A DNA stretch of 64,000 nt, taken from Molanna angustata. Lineage: Eukaryota; Arthropoda; Insecta; Trichoptera; Molannidae. Positions 11,033-22,529 of the stretch are shown piece after piece. A program made the translations under genes and the position numbers. The stretch lies in assembly GCA_963576475.1 (NCBI GenBank), contig OY754977.1, forward strand, positions 10,295,089-10,359,088. The letters are read 5' to 3'. The notes beneath the pieces are model-generated. The model was given only the letters and a program-made list of their open reading frames with translations, searched no databases and was not told the DNA's origin. How positions within the stretch are numbered: position 1 is the first letter of the stretch; the number at the start of each line of letters is the position of its first letter.

Positions 11033-11375
11033 TCAGTCTCAAATGGCAGTGGGCAGGTCACGAGGTAAGACAGGAAATTCTAGCAGCAGAATTCTAAAAC
11101 GGAGACCTCTGGAAGACAAAAGAGGAGTAGGTCGACCCGAGAAAAGATGGGTTGACAATATAATAATCTTAATAATACACAATTTATTGCACCCTGCGCA
11201 AGTGGCGAGTTTATTGCTAGATGCCAATTTCTACCAACTAACCAGTGTTTCCAGCCCAGAGAAGCCATATTTGGCGGTCGGCGATATAATAACAATCGCG
11301 GAAATAAGTGGTACAGGGAAGCTCAGGATATACAAGGAGATCTACATCCAGGAGTGGAGAGATGGTTAAGAAGAC
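11033..11375 (+). pseudogene. EN-RT LINE remnant split by a SINE
   Basis: Left part: LKWQWAGHEVRQ in one frame, then after a frameshift RRPLEDKRGVGRPEKRWVDN. The block stops at 11166 and resumes at 11284 with ITIAEISGTGKL in one frame, or IAG-like then KWYREAQD in another. This is the C-terminal AGH / RGRP-x-KRW-x-DDI signature of RTE-type LINEs. The intervening 11167-11283 is a SINE with duplicated target sequence. Confidence 0.75.
11158..11292 (-). mobile_element. SINE insertion with 9-bp target duplication
   Basis: The direct repeat ATATAATAA occurs at 11158-11166 and 11284-11292. Between them, on the minus strand, the element starts GCCGACCGCC, skips the A/B box region present at 736-872, and continues with the TCTCTGGG body and a LINE-like tail (GCAATAAACTCGCCACTTGC, then GCAATAAATT). 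Loss of the pol III boxes makes it an internally deleted copy. Confidence 0.75.
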
Positions 11376-11538
11376 AACACATATAAATGATAATCAGATT
11401 TTTTTTCTTTCATATCGTTTAAACATGACGAAATTCCTTACGTTAGTTTTGAAAGATTGTGCATCATTATCTTTTTTCTTGATTTTTCTATTTATTTTAC
11501 TTACTCTTTTTCTTCTTGCTTTCTTTATTGTCAAATAA

Positions 11539-11765
11539 ATGTATTTATTTATTTTAACACTTTATTGAACATTACTTATTTGCTAGTATAAATGGCGGAC
11601 TTATTACCTAGTGGCAATTTCTTACAGACAACCACCTGTAATAGTTATGAGTAAAAATGGTACATGTAAAAAAAAGAAAACCTGTATAAAACTATAAATA
11701 TATAACATTTAAACACAAGAAATTAAGAAGAATAAAAATATGTACATCAATGACAGTTAAAGAAA
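11539..11765 (-). mobile_element. LINE 3' UTR fragment (same family as 59318-59786)
   Basis: On the minus strand it ends with a tail resembling AATAAAGTGTTAAAATAAAT. It contains the GGCAATTTCTTACAGACAAC box and the TAAGAAGAATAAAAATATGT segment also found at 59390-59530. No coding part remains. Confidence 0.65.
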
Positions 11766-11913
11766 ATGTATTGTTATTTTCTCTATCAATTTAGTTAAGG
11801 TTTTTTTATTTGTTAATATTTTTTGTACCAAGCATAAAATATGTAATATTTCACGTGAAATCTTTAAAATATAAATGTATTTCATACAAAATTGAAATAC
11901 TTTTACAGCTTAA

Positions 11914-11996
11914 ACATTATGTGCACAATGTCATTTGAATTGTGCACATAATGTGAAAAAAAAGTGTGAATTGTGCCCACTAATTCACACTTTTTT
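11914..11996. repeat. two adjacent perfect hairpins
   Basis: Hairpin 1: ACATTATGTGCACAAT (11914-11929) pairs with 11939-11954, a 16-bp perfect stem with a 9-nt loop. Hairpin 2: AAAAAAGTGTGAATT (11958-11972) pairs with 11982-11996, a 15-bp perfect stem with a 9-nt loop. They are 3 nt apart. The 3' half of hairpin 2 begins a repeat shared with 42960. Confidence 0.8.
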
Positions 11997-12118
11997 GTTG
12001 TATTATTTTGATATGAGGTATAGTACGTGAGAGGTACATGTTATTTTTGTATTTTTATTATTTAATTTCAATAATTGTATGCATGTACTGTGTGCTGTTC
12101 TTGGTAAAATAAAATAAA
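11978..12118 (+). repeat. interspersed repeat with A-rich tail, copy 1
   Basis: About 140 bp that recurs nearly identically at 42960-43110, including ATTGTATGCATGTACTGTGT and a terminal AAAATAAAATAAAATAAAT tail. The shared A-rich end suggests a short LINE or SINE 3' end. Confidence 0.7.
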
Positions 12119-12127
12119 ATAAATATA

Positions 12128-12188
12128 TTTACCAACGCACGCACTGTGAATTTACCAACGCACGCACTGTGAATTTACCAACGCACGC

Positions 12189-12190
<2 letters not shown>
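12128..12190 (+). repeat. three short tandem units
   Basis: TTTACCAACGCACGCACTGTG is repeated three times with a period of 23 bp and merges into the following microsatellite. The pattern suggests the microsatellite grew from the tail of the preceding repeat. Confidence 0.75.
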
Positions 12191-12494
<304 letters not shown>

Positions 12495-12544
12495 ACACGC
12501 AAACAATCTTAGTTTGAAACTATCTGCAGTAAAAAAATATTTAA

Positions 12545-12660
12545 AAAAATTGTGAATTCAAAACTCCACAACATATCCCCTTGGGGAAGTGAGAAGAAAT
12601 ATGCTCAAAAATAAAAAAATCATGACTCTCCATTATTCCAAAGTAATGTAGAGTAAAAAT
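12545..12660 (+). repeat. 3' ends of repeat families A and B, adjacent
   Basis: 12549-12590 matches the family A end (AACTCCACAACATATCCCCTTGGGG). 12604-12660 matches the family B end (CATGACTCTCCATTATTCC...GTAGAGTAAAAAT). Their direct adjacency suggests that the two families are related or often nested. Confidence 0.55.
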
Positions 12661-13180
12661 AAAGAGCTACTATTGCACAATATAAATCTTGAAAATTTCA
12701 TAATGTATTAAATAATATAAAATAGTAGCAAAGGTTAGAAATTGTATTCATTGTAGACTAAAAGGAAAATTAGCCTGAGGCGTTTGTAGGCAAGATCAGC
12801 AACAGTAGCGACACGTAATAGCGAATACGGGTCTTTGGGTACACAAGTAACTGGCCCATGCATAATGTATTGCCAGGGATTAATGTCCTTCTACATACAT
12901 ACATAGATACTGCCGCAAACAAAACTGGAAATTTATCCAGACAAGAAATCTCTCTGTACTGTAAGTGATAAAAATTTTAGTCCCATTTGCCGGAAGGACA
13001 AACTCTTTAAACAAAACAATTACTTTTGAATCACATTTCAAACCATACCTACTCATTTTTGTCCAAAAACTGTAAATTATCAGTAGTTTTCAATCTGTCA
13101 CGATTGACACGGCTTCCAAACTGTAGAATCCCATAATAACTATGGTAGATATGAACACATATATTCCACAACGAATCTAT
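12661..13180. other. no gene recognised
   Basis: AT-rich. 12770-12900 is less so but shows no protein or known repeat. Confidence 0.35.
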
Positions 13181-13185
13181 TTGTC

Positions 13186-13470
13186 TTCCGACGACCGTTT
13201 CGGCTTACAAGGCTATACTTACTTAATTACTTACTTACAGTATACAGTTTTCATTAGTTTTATACAGAAATATACAATATGAATAAAATAGGTAAATAGG
13301 TAGATAAATGTAATATGTAAAATGCATTTATATTATGTTGCTGATAGTTTACATTTATTAATTTACCTATTGTATCCTTATTGTATATTTATGTATGAAA
13401 CTAGTAAAAAATAGTATACTCAACACCAGTTGATTATGACCTCGTATGCCGAAACGGTCGTCGGAAGTCA
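13186..13470. repeat. inverted pair of CCGAAACGGTCGTCGGAAG motifs
   Basis: CTTCCGACGACCGTTTCGGC at about 13191-13210 is inverted at about 13449-13468, with roughly 240 bp between. The motif resembles sequence near the ends of Penelope-like elements, but no hammerhead core (CTGANGA) accompanies it here. Confidence 0.5.
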
Positions 13471-13477
13471 AATAAGA

Positions 13478-13518
13478 ATGCGGTGTTTGGTTCTCTCTAC
13501 CCACCCCATGAGGAAAAT
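13478..13518 (+). mobile_element. LINE 3' end fragment
   Basis: The GGTTCTCTCTACCCACCCCA box matches the 3' ends of EN-RT LINE remnants at 33520-33560 (+) and 43445-43490 (-). It runs directly into the first unit of the 56-bp tandem array. Confidence 0.55.
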
Positions 13519-14138
13519 GGCATGAAAGTATGTAGATGAATACTATTACATTCATAGTAGTGGAGAGTAAAAATGGCATGAAAGTATGTAGATGAATACT
13601 ATTACATTCATAGTAGTGGAGAGTAAAAATGGCATGAAAGTATGTAGATGAATACTATTACCTACATTCATAGTAGTGGAGAGTAAAAATGGCATGAAAG
13701 TATGTAGATGAATACTACTACATTCATAGTAGTGGAGAGTAAAAATGGCATGAAAGTATGTAGATGAATACTATTACATTCATAGTAGTGGAGAGTAAAA
13801 ATGGCATGAAAGTATGTAGATGAATACTATTACATTCATAGTAGTGGAGAGTAAAAATGGCATGAAAGTATGTAGATGAATACTACTACATTCATAGTAG
13901 TGGAGAGTAAAAATGGCATGAAAGTATGTAGATGAATACTATTACATTCATAGTAGTGGAGAGTAAAAATGGCATGAAAGTATGTAGATGAATACTATTA
14001 CATTCATAGTAGTGGAGAGTAAAAATGGCATGAAAGTATGTAGATGAATACTATTACATTCATAGTAGTGGAGAGTAAAAATGGCATGAAAGTATGTAGA
14101 TGAATACTATTACATTCATAGTAGTGGAGAGTAAAAAA
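13519..14138 (+). repeat. 56-bp minisatellite, 11 units
   Basis: Units start at 13519, 13575, 13631, 13691, 13747, 13803, 13859, 13915, 13971, 14027 and 14083. The third unit has a 4-bp insertion (60 bp). Units are nearly identical; two carry ACTACT in place of ACTATT. The first part (GGCATGAAAGTATGTAG) resembles a LINE 3' end and the second (AGTGGAGAGTAAAAAT) the terminus of repeat family B, so the monomer looks chimeric. Confidence 0.95.
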
Positions 14139-14585
14139 AAATACAGTTTTCCATAGAAACACGTCATAATATGATGAGATGCTTTTTTACTACTGTTATA
14201 TACATTTTCATATAAATATGCAATATCACACTTACTACATTTTTTCATTAAAGTGTACTTTCGAAGAGTGTATTTCTATTGTATCAAAAATTCAATCATA
14301 AAAAGATAACTTGATTTTACAGACCGTGAGAGCATTTTTAAATTTTAGTAGATGAAATCGTAGAGAATAAACGAATCGTTGCCTATAGAAAACGAATCAT
14401 TCGTTGTCTAGGGAAAACGAAGTTCATGAGCCAAATTTTCATATTTATGTACGGCATACACACAAAAACATCAAAACAAAACTCCAAGTATGCTCTCTCT
14501 ACGTTGATATCTATGGAGAAATTGACGTTTAAAAAATAAGCTTAAAAATTGTGAAATCAGACTCTCCACCATGAAAGTGGAATAA
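14139..14585 (+). repeat. repeat family B copy adjoining the minisatellite
   Basis: Shares the GTGAGAGCATTTTTAAATTT, GTTGTCTAGGG and CTCTCTACGTTGATATC segments with the copies at 5440-5905 and 46600-47106, and ends with GACTCTCCACCATGAAAGTGG. The minisatellite lies at its 5' side. Confidence 0.5.
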
Positions 14586-16470
14586 ATGAATAAATTTAAG
14601 TTAACCACGTGGATTTTTCAATTTTTTGTTCTTTTGATTGGCCAATACGATACAAGGCTTTATATTTATGACGACATCAACAATTGTACTGAGAGATGGT
14701 TGATTATATCAAATTCCAATCACGTGGGCGCCCTGAAAGCTATCCCTGGGGCGTTCTTCGAGGGACAGCCATATCCGAGTGGCGTTTAAACATCACAATG
14801 TCATTAGATTAAGTATGTCGGTTAAGAAGGTGCGGTGGATACAGTGTGGTAAGGACTGGACTAGAGGGTTGAGGAAGTGTGGGAGAGTTGTTTAGGGTGG
14901 GTATGTGTATGGGAATAATTTATTTAATGGTATTTGCATAAACAAGGCAGCGCTGCGGGATATTTCCTGAGTTTTCCAGTCGTTCTGTTTCCATCATATG
15001 TCTGGGATTTTCAACCAGCCGCCGAGGAAAACGACAGATGACCTCACGGTGCAGAGACAGCATTTAAATATAGGTACATATTTTTTTGATATATCTATCC
15101 ATTAATTCATTTATTTTATTTAATAAAACAACAGCTTTGTAAATTGTGTGGATTGCAAATTAAAATTAGTACAAGCCATTAATGTTTTCTTCTCATTAAA
15201 AAGAATGAAGTAAAAATATCTAAGCAAGTATGCTGTTAAGTAGGTAATTAAATAACAATAAAAAAGAAAAAATACTATGGATAAAAAAAAACAATACATA
15301 ATGAGAGTAAAATGAGAAAAAGGAGGTATTATTGGTGTGAAGGAAGGAGCTTCTTTGAAGGAGTTAGGGAACTGGGTTAAAAAATATTTTTATTAGTGTA
15401 TGTATAAAAAAAACGTTGTAATTTTTGCAACCCTTTATGATGTAATAAAATCTGATATATCAAGAGTCTTTTATCTGGTCTGGTATATCACCCCTCAATG
15501 CTCGTGATACATGACGACACTGACAATCTACACAAAAAATGTTGATACAAGTATCCATGGCGTTTACATCTATACATGTAATGTCCCAGTGCAAATCTAT
15601 TGCACAACATTATGAGGGAACCTGCTGCTGATGTCTATTATCACGAGAAACAAAAATTATTATTTTATATATTTATTTATGGCCCCCACAACTAATCTAC
15701 AGCTATATTTCGGTGTCCCACTGATTGTCTAGTGTAGTCGTATATCTCGACTATAAGAATACTTTCTTTTGCAAAGCTGATAATACAATATCATTCGAAA
15801 GCGCTCGTGGTCAATTTACTTGCACCCTACGCAAGTGGCGAGTTTATTGCAATATGGGAATTTCTTCCAAATAACCAGTGTTTACAAGAACTTATTAATT
15901 AAATAACACAGTGTCAAGATATTACAAGTACCTACAGACAAGGCTAAGGGCAAAAGTTGAAGTAGTCCGTAGCTCGATTTGTTCTTATAGCACTATCGAA
16001 GGAGATGTGTCAAGATATTCATGATTTAAATATTTTTTTGTAATATAAATAAAAAAATCAAAATAACAATTGTTGGCCACCCCTGATGCATAAACAATGC
16101 AAAGAGAACAAAGTATATACTGCAGGGGTGTGTAAATAACGCCTTCCGCAGTAGCGCATACCAACAGATATACTTACATATATGTACGTATGAATGTACA
16201 TACATATGTCTGGCGGATGTCCGTGCAGGATACACACAACCTCAATTCAGAATAATTTCTAAAATAAATCCAGAAACTGGAATATAATACCATTATATGG
16301 ACACAGAATTACAGAAACATGCCAAGAACCTACACTAACTGAATCCTGTAAATACTATCAACCACAGCCAGTCTCCTTAAATTCGAGTCTTTTTTCAGAG
16401 AAATGATTAGGTACATACTGAATTTACCGATGCTGGCTAAAAAACCTTTAATATAAAAAAACCAAGCGGC
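14586..16470. other. no gene recognised
   Basis: 14586-14789 is open on the plus strand (67 codons) with a hydrophobic N-terminus but no family match. 14690-15060 is less AT-rich without a recognisable exon. 15820-15890 contains a degenerate SINE/LINE tail (GCAAGTGGCGAGTTTATTGC) in minus orientation. The rest is AT-rich. Confidence 0.4.
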
Positions 16471-16794
16471 TTAATGATGTTAAATGATCTTAACCTACTA
16501 TCTATCAAATACTTTCATGATTTAATTTTTATACGTAAAATGCTTCAAAGCATGAAACGAAAAATCTCAAAACCCAAAATTAGATATAATAAAGAATATT
16601 ACTCTCTATGACACAAGAAACAGAGAAGATATTAGATTAGACAAGCGAAATAATGTCTCAACGCAGAATTCTCTAATATCTATGGGCTTAAATTATATGA
16701 AAAAATGCCGACGAACATAAAAGAGGAAAAAGGTTTTGGTCTATTTAAGAAAAAATGTGGTAAGTATATTATGAAAAATGAAATAAATAATTAG
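16471..16794 (+). pseudogene. LINE reverse transcriptase C-terminal remnant
   Basis: Frame 1 from 16471 reads LNDLNLLSIKYFHDLIFIRK and stops at 16609. Frame 2 from 16607 reads YDTRNREDIRLDKRNN, then GLNYMKKMPTNIKEEKGFG, and ends at TAG 16792-16794. This is the C-terminal region of a CR1/jockey-type ORF2, with one frameshift. The RT palm is absent. Confidence 0.7.
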
Positions 16795-17718
16795 ATTGTG
16801 TATTGATATATATACATCAATTAAACTAAGAAAATATATTCATCAATAAAACTAAGAAAAATATGTCCTTGGAAAACGAATTCCAACTGTCGATTTGTTC
16901 AATGTATTTCTCTAAACACATCGTTAGTAAAAAACCAAGACGCATATTAGGAAAATTTTTGTATGATGTCCGACATTGAAGTTAAAAAAAAACACAAACT
17001 TTGACTTTGAAGTTAAAAAAAACACGGTTCGCTGAATATGTACAATGTTCATGGTATTTTATTTTATTTTTATTGATTGAAAACAAACACACAGCCAATT
17101 TAGTACACAAGATAATACAAACATGCCTTTATACAAAAAAGGAAGAGTTATGAAATTATCGCGTATTTTTTTAGTAAAATGTTGTTTTAAAAAAGTCGAT
17201 ATTTTCAATTAAATACATAAATTAAGACAAACCGACACAGAATTTAGAATAGAAAGTTATAAATTTATAACATGGTTAAATAACTTATATAATGATAATT
17301 CAAAATCTTTTGAAAGTTAAAAATAGAACTTCATCCTAAATCCTTAATTATTGGGTTTAATTTAAAATACAATTTAAAGATATTTTAGTATATGAAAAAA
17401 AAAACATTTATTTCATTAAGTGATGAGAAAATGATTGGAACTGAACCCACAGTCTTGATTTTGCAAGCAAAGATGTGGTCTTGATCTTGTGAACTGTAAA
17501 TAACATTTCAGAGTTGCACTGAATATTGTTTACTAATGATAAAACTAGATCAGGAACCATTCAAACACGTTAAAAATAAAAATGCGTCTTTATCAGATTA
17601 AAAATACGAAGACCTATTTTGATAATAAAAAAGCGGAAAAAATAAGTACATTTCTAAAAATAAATAAATTATAGTATATTGTGTAGTAAATACAGGTACA
17701 GTATAAAAAAAGAATACT
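16795..17718. other. no gene recognised
   Basis: Very AT-rich. 17040-17110 could be a decayed LINE tail in minus orientation, but the match is weak. Confidence 0.35.
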
Positions 17719-19277
17719 ATGGTCCGGTATTATAGTCGGCCCTCAACTCATTGAGTTTGTTAAACTCAAGATTAATATTAAGGGGAGATTGAATTCATTT
17801 CCGTATTACAGTGCAATATGACATGTCAGTTACTAAATCTTCAATTATAGACATATTTTACTTTTTCTGTGGTTATTATCTATCAAATTTTAATTTACCT
17901 CAAATATTACGAATTACAAAACGGGACGCTACGACTTGAAATACTATTGTTTTATTATCCAACATGGTAAATTTAATTTTTTTCTAAAATAATGCTTTTA
18001 AATGCCTCTGTTCGTTTCAAAATGGCTGTCAGTTTGTTTTGTTGTGTGGCGCCACCGACGATACAACTAACGTCTCTAGTGATGGAACACTGAAACTACA
18101 CTCGTTGCCTAACGCCTCTAGTGATAGAAACTAAAACTACACACGTTGCCTAGCAAATGACATTTGACTCACCGTTAAGTACTTAATTCGCCAGAAACGT
18201 TGAGTTAAATATTTGTCGTTTTAGTGACGTATTTGAGGAAAGATTAGGCCTAAACGGACACTGCAATACGATATATTTTTGTAAAACTTGAGTTTAGCTC
18301 TTAAGGGGGGGACTGCTGCCAACGTACCTATTTTTTCAATTTGAATTTGCGTCATTACTACAAAACGAATCATTTTGAAAAAAATAACCTAGTTAGTTTG
18401 AATATTAATAAATAAAAATATACCTTAATTTTTAATGATGTTCTGTATATATTCTTGTAGGAAAATAATAAGCATACCCCAATTTTTGACATTTATCTTG
18501 AATTTCTAAAAAAACTATAAGGTATAGAGCATTATATTTTTTTATAAATTAAAGAAGATCAAAATATCTGGAAAAAAAACGATGTAACGTTGCATTAATG
18601 CATCAGGTTAAGTTAATAAACAAAAAAAAAACTAATATTTCGCAATGGCGCTGAATGGAAGATAAATTAATTATCGATGAAGTTTTTATTTGGTAGAATT
18701 CCATTATTAGTTATATCTATAATTAAAAGTAAAGACTTTTTGATTCTACATTAATTTAATTGAGCGCGATAGGCCTATTTCGCCTTGTTAGGGCATTGAC
18801 TAGCTTATGACTAGTCATAAGCTAGTCAATGCCCTAACAAGGCGAAATAGGCCTATCGCGCTCAATTAAATTAATGTAGAATCAAAAAGTCTTTACTTTT
18901 AATTATAGATATAACTGGAAAATAAATGTATTTTAGGTTTATTTTCTAAACCTGAAGCATTAATGCAACGTCACATCGTATTTTTCTAGATATTTTTGTC
19001 TTCTTTAATTTAAAAAAAATATGTTGAACTACGCCTTATATTTTATTAAAAATATAAGATAAACGTTGAAAATCGGGGTATGCCATTATTTTTCTACAAG
19101 AATTTATACAGAACATTATCAAAAAGTAAAGATACATTTTTCTTTATGAATACCCAAACTATCTAAATTATTTTTTTCAAAACGATTTGATAAGAAATAA
19201 TGATGGTATATCAAATTGAAAAATAGGTACGTTGGCAGCAGTCCCCCCCTTAAACTGAGACTGTAATACCGGCCCTA
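17719..19277. mobile_element. MITE-like element split by a nested foldback element
   Basis: Left end CCGGTATTATAGTC (about 17722-17735) is the near-inverse of right end GACTGTAATACCGG (about 19259-19272). Subterminal AACTCAAG motifs are also inverted. No transposase frame is present. Removing the nested 18305-19253 insertion leaves about 610 bp. The termini resemble PIF/Harbinger-type MITEs but target duplication is not clear (possibly TAT). An internal pair of CTCTAGTGATRGAA repeats lies at about 18070-18160. Confidence 0.5.
18301..19253. mobile_element. TTAA-flanked foldback element with perfect central palindrome
   Basis: TTAA at 18301-18304 and 19250-19253 flanks a 945-bp element. Its ends are GGGGGGGACTGCTGCCAACG and the inverse, CGTTGGCAGCAGTCCCCCCC. 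The two arms are inverted copies of each other, imperfect outside and perfect inside: 18709-18812 and 18813-18916 are exact reverse complements with no spacer. TTAA duplication suggests piggyBac-type mobilisation. No coding frame is present. Confidence 0.8.
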
Positions 19278-19713
19278 TGTGTGTGTTATATTTTTTTTTC
19301 TATTTTACGCGGAGATATCAGCGAAATACGTACTCAAATTTCATCCAAAATATTCACACACAATACTGATAAAAATATACAATAATAAATCCATTATTTA
19401 CATAAAAATTCAATATAAAGTCATACACAGGAAATCTTTCCGCCTTAGACATGGGGAAAAATAATATCCAGCCATGAAAAAAATAACGAAATATGTATTC
19501 TGTGCGTGATATATACTAATCTTACATTATTCAACTCACGACAATATTAAGTTAATCCGTAGGATATTCGATTCACGATAATGTAGTTTGTATGTATTTC
19601 GACAGTTTAATGAATCTGTATCTACGGTAAAACTTGAAGAAAAACAAAGATTGATTTGTGACTTGGACAATCAAAAATGTAACGATCGATTCGTATTCAC
19701 AGACACTTAAAGG

Positions 19714-20272
19714 ACAGTTAAAAACGAGTGGGTTATGGCCGACGCAATACTCCTCATAACCAAGTCATTCCACAAAATATATTCAAATTTTGCATCGAAA
19801 TTATCTACATTTTCATAAAATGAAATGAGTTTGTTTAATTTTATTATTATTGAATTAAATATTTTATTATGAAAACTTTTAAATTCTTCAATGCCATTTT
19901 ATGAAAGTGATGTGCCTTTTTAGCAAATTGTAAATGAAAATATTGAATATTCAGTTTCCTGAGCTTGGGGTCACTTTGACATATTTGACAGTTAAATAAA
20001 TTGAGAACACTGATCAGATATCCTTTAAAATCGAATGGGGTCAAAGCGAATATTAGATAAACAAATTTGTAAAGAATCGAATGAATACTGGTCCATAATC
20101 GATAAAATGGAATAAACACGCAGTACATAGTACAAAGCACAGATTACATAGTAAACAGCATACACACACAGAAACATTGTGATGAAACTTTCAGAATCTC
20201 AGCATGATACTTGTTGATAATCTGCAATGAAAAAATAAAATCACAACTTTCCACTATATCCCCTTGGGGTAG
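19714..20272 (+). repeat. interspersed repeat family A, near-complete copy
   Basis: Starts at ACGAGTGGGTTATGGCC and ends at ACTATATCCCCTTGGGG. Copies or fragments occur at 28222-28260, 34417-34560 (-), 38228-38578, 45014-45060 and 61801-61930. No credible protein is encoded; the 97-codon minus frame at 19847-20140 falls inside it and has no motif. Confidence 0.65.
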
Positions 20273-20596
20273 TCGGGAGTTAGTTAGTAGTATATTATTT
20301 GTACCTATTAATTCTGTCCGTTTGTGAAATATGTTACTGTTATTGAATATGTATTATGTATTTATTTTTATCAATCATATTTTTGTCTTATTATTGTTAT
20401 TCATTTACCTACTGCTCAGCATACTTGTTAAAATATTTTTTCTTAATTATTTTTAATTAGAAGAAAACATCATTGGCATGTAATAATTTTAATAGCACCA
20501 TATGTAACCACTCAATTTACAAAGCTATAATTTTCTGAAATAATATAAATGAATAAATAAATAAATGTTAAAAAAGAAGGAAAATAAAAAAATTTC

Positions 20597-21388
20597 AAAA
20601 ATATTTCCGGGTGTGAGTTGAACAAACCATTAAGTTAAATTGTAATCACATTGATGGTATAGGACCACAAAAATATTTCCGGGTGTGAGTTGAACAAACC
20701 ATTAAGTTAAATTGTAATCACATTGATGGTATAGGACCACAAAAATATTTCCGGGTGTGAGTTGAACAAACCATTAAGTTAAATTGTAATCACATTGATG
20801 GTATAGGACCACAAAAATATTTCCGGGTGTGAGCTGAACAAACCACTAAGTTAAATTGTAATCACATTGATGGTATAGGACCACAAAAATATTTCCGGGT
20901 GTGAGCTGAACAAACCACTAAGTTAAATTGTAATCACATTGATGGTATAGGACCACAAAAATATTTCCGGGTGTGAGCTGAACAAACCACTAAGTTAAAT
21001 TGTAATCACATTGATGGTATAGGACCACAAAAATATTTCCGGATGTGAACTGAACAAACCACTAAGTTAAATTGTAATCACATTGATGGTATGGGACCAC
21101 AAAAATATTTCCGGGTGTGAGCTGAACAAACCACTAAGTTAAATTGTAATCACATTGATGGTATAGGACCACAAAAATATTTCCGGGTGTGAGCTGAACA
21201 AACCACTAAGTTAAATTGTAATCACATTGATGGTATAGGACCACAAAAATATTTCCGGGTGTGAGCTGAACAAACCACTAAGTTAAATTGTAATCACATT
21301 GATGGTATAGGACCACAAAAATATTTCCGGGTGTGAGCTGAGCAAACCACTAAGTTAAATTGTAATCACATTGATGGTATAGGACCAC
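20597..21388 (+). repeat. 72-bp satellite-like array, 11 units
   Basis: Eleven head-to-tail units of exactly 72 bp. Each contains TTTCCGGGTGTGAG, AACAAACC and GATGGTATAGGACCAC. The first three units carry GTTGAACAAACCATT and later ones GCTGAACAAACCACT, so two subtypes are ordered along the array. Related single motifs (CCCGGGTGTTCGCTG, GAGCACAAAAAGGAC) occur just downstream at 21530-21600. Confidence 0.95.
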
Positions 21389-22350
21389 AAAAAGGACATT
21401 TTGAGTTTTCCAACGAATTTAATTGAAATAGTACCATTGACTAAGATTATAGTGTTTTTCAAACGTGTCGTTTAGACTACAATGTGGGGATACACGAATG
21501 TGGCGTGTTTCCTTTTATAAGGTTAAATCTTCCCGGGTGTTCGCTGATGGATGATGTGCTCTTATACCATCATATGGATAGTACAAGAGCACAAAAAGGA
21601 CTAAGAAAGATATAAATGATACTAAAATCTGCAATTTTAACCTACAAAAAGGGGATGTGCACTGGTAAACGCAACCACTCCCAGGTGCCAGACTTACCTT
21701 TTTCATGCCTATATTTAATGAGGAAGGGAATATTAAAAAAAAACAGCCATTAAAAATGAATTGCTTTTTGACGTTGCTATCTCTTGGGCTATGTTAAAAC
21801 AAATTGATCGACATGTTTCTTGTCTGCCAGTTATCGTGCCGCATACGCGAGATGTCTGAAGGTACAACGGGGCCCGAAATGGAATCTTGAATTGAAATAA
21901 CGAATCTCCGGTGGTGTAGCAATGTTTGATTATGCTAAGACGAGCGGGGAAGGTAAACAGAAAACGAAACTCTTCCGTCAATTAGGGAATAATGAAAACC
22001 CCGGGGACGTGACATAGCCATTAAACGTAATGGATACGGAACAGCCAAAGGTTGACGATCCATCCGTTCTGGGACATTCGTCCGTGGGACGAATTGTACC
22101 CGGACACACGGTGCCTAATCCCTGGACGGGAGAGTCTTAGACAGACTGATCCGAAGACAAATGATCCTGGAGAAGAAAACGTAGTCAGTATACAAAGTCG
22201 CAAAATACCACCTGGGACCATTTTCTAAGACCCCTTTTCAGGATTAAATGCATGATATGATGATGGTTCGCAGTGCAAGCAATGACGTATGCTAGAGAGG
22301 CTTGGACATTATTGAAATAACGATATCACCAAGAAGATCTCTAGAAAAGA
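21389..22350. other. no gene recognised
   Basis: Moderate GC at 21700-22240, with three unconvincing minus frames of 63-82 codons. No domain, splice pair or repeat family is recognised beyond the satellite-related motifs at 21530-21600. Confidence 0.35.
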
Positions 22351-22357
22351 ATGTAAA

Positions 22358-22445
22358 TAAAATAAGATGACAGGTCGTAAGGCATGAAGGTGCCTAGTTT
22401 CTGACTCTCTTATAATATTCCATCTTCGTCTCCATTGAGATGTTA
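22358..22445 (-). repeat. repeat family C copy
   Basis: GATGACAGGTCGTAAGG and TATAATATTCCATCTTCGTC match, in inverse orientation, the copy at 5336-5430. Confidence 0.6.
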
Positions 22446-22529
22446 AAAATTTGACACAAAACATCATCGACTCTCGACAGGGGAAAAATCCAATGTTTGC
22501 GTATAGTATAAAAATATTCAATTTACATT

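Noticed and set aside
13186..13470. Third and fourth hammerhead candidates around CCGAAACGGTC
   Set aside because: GAAAC is present but no CTGANGA core or closing stem I can be found on either strand.
14586..14789. 67-codon plus frame with hydrophobic start
   Set aside because: No recognisable family, no promoter or splice evidence; its length is possible by chance.
19847..20140. 97-codon minus frame
   Set aside because: Lies inside repeat family A; other copies of the family do not preserve it.
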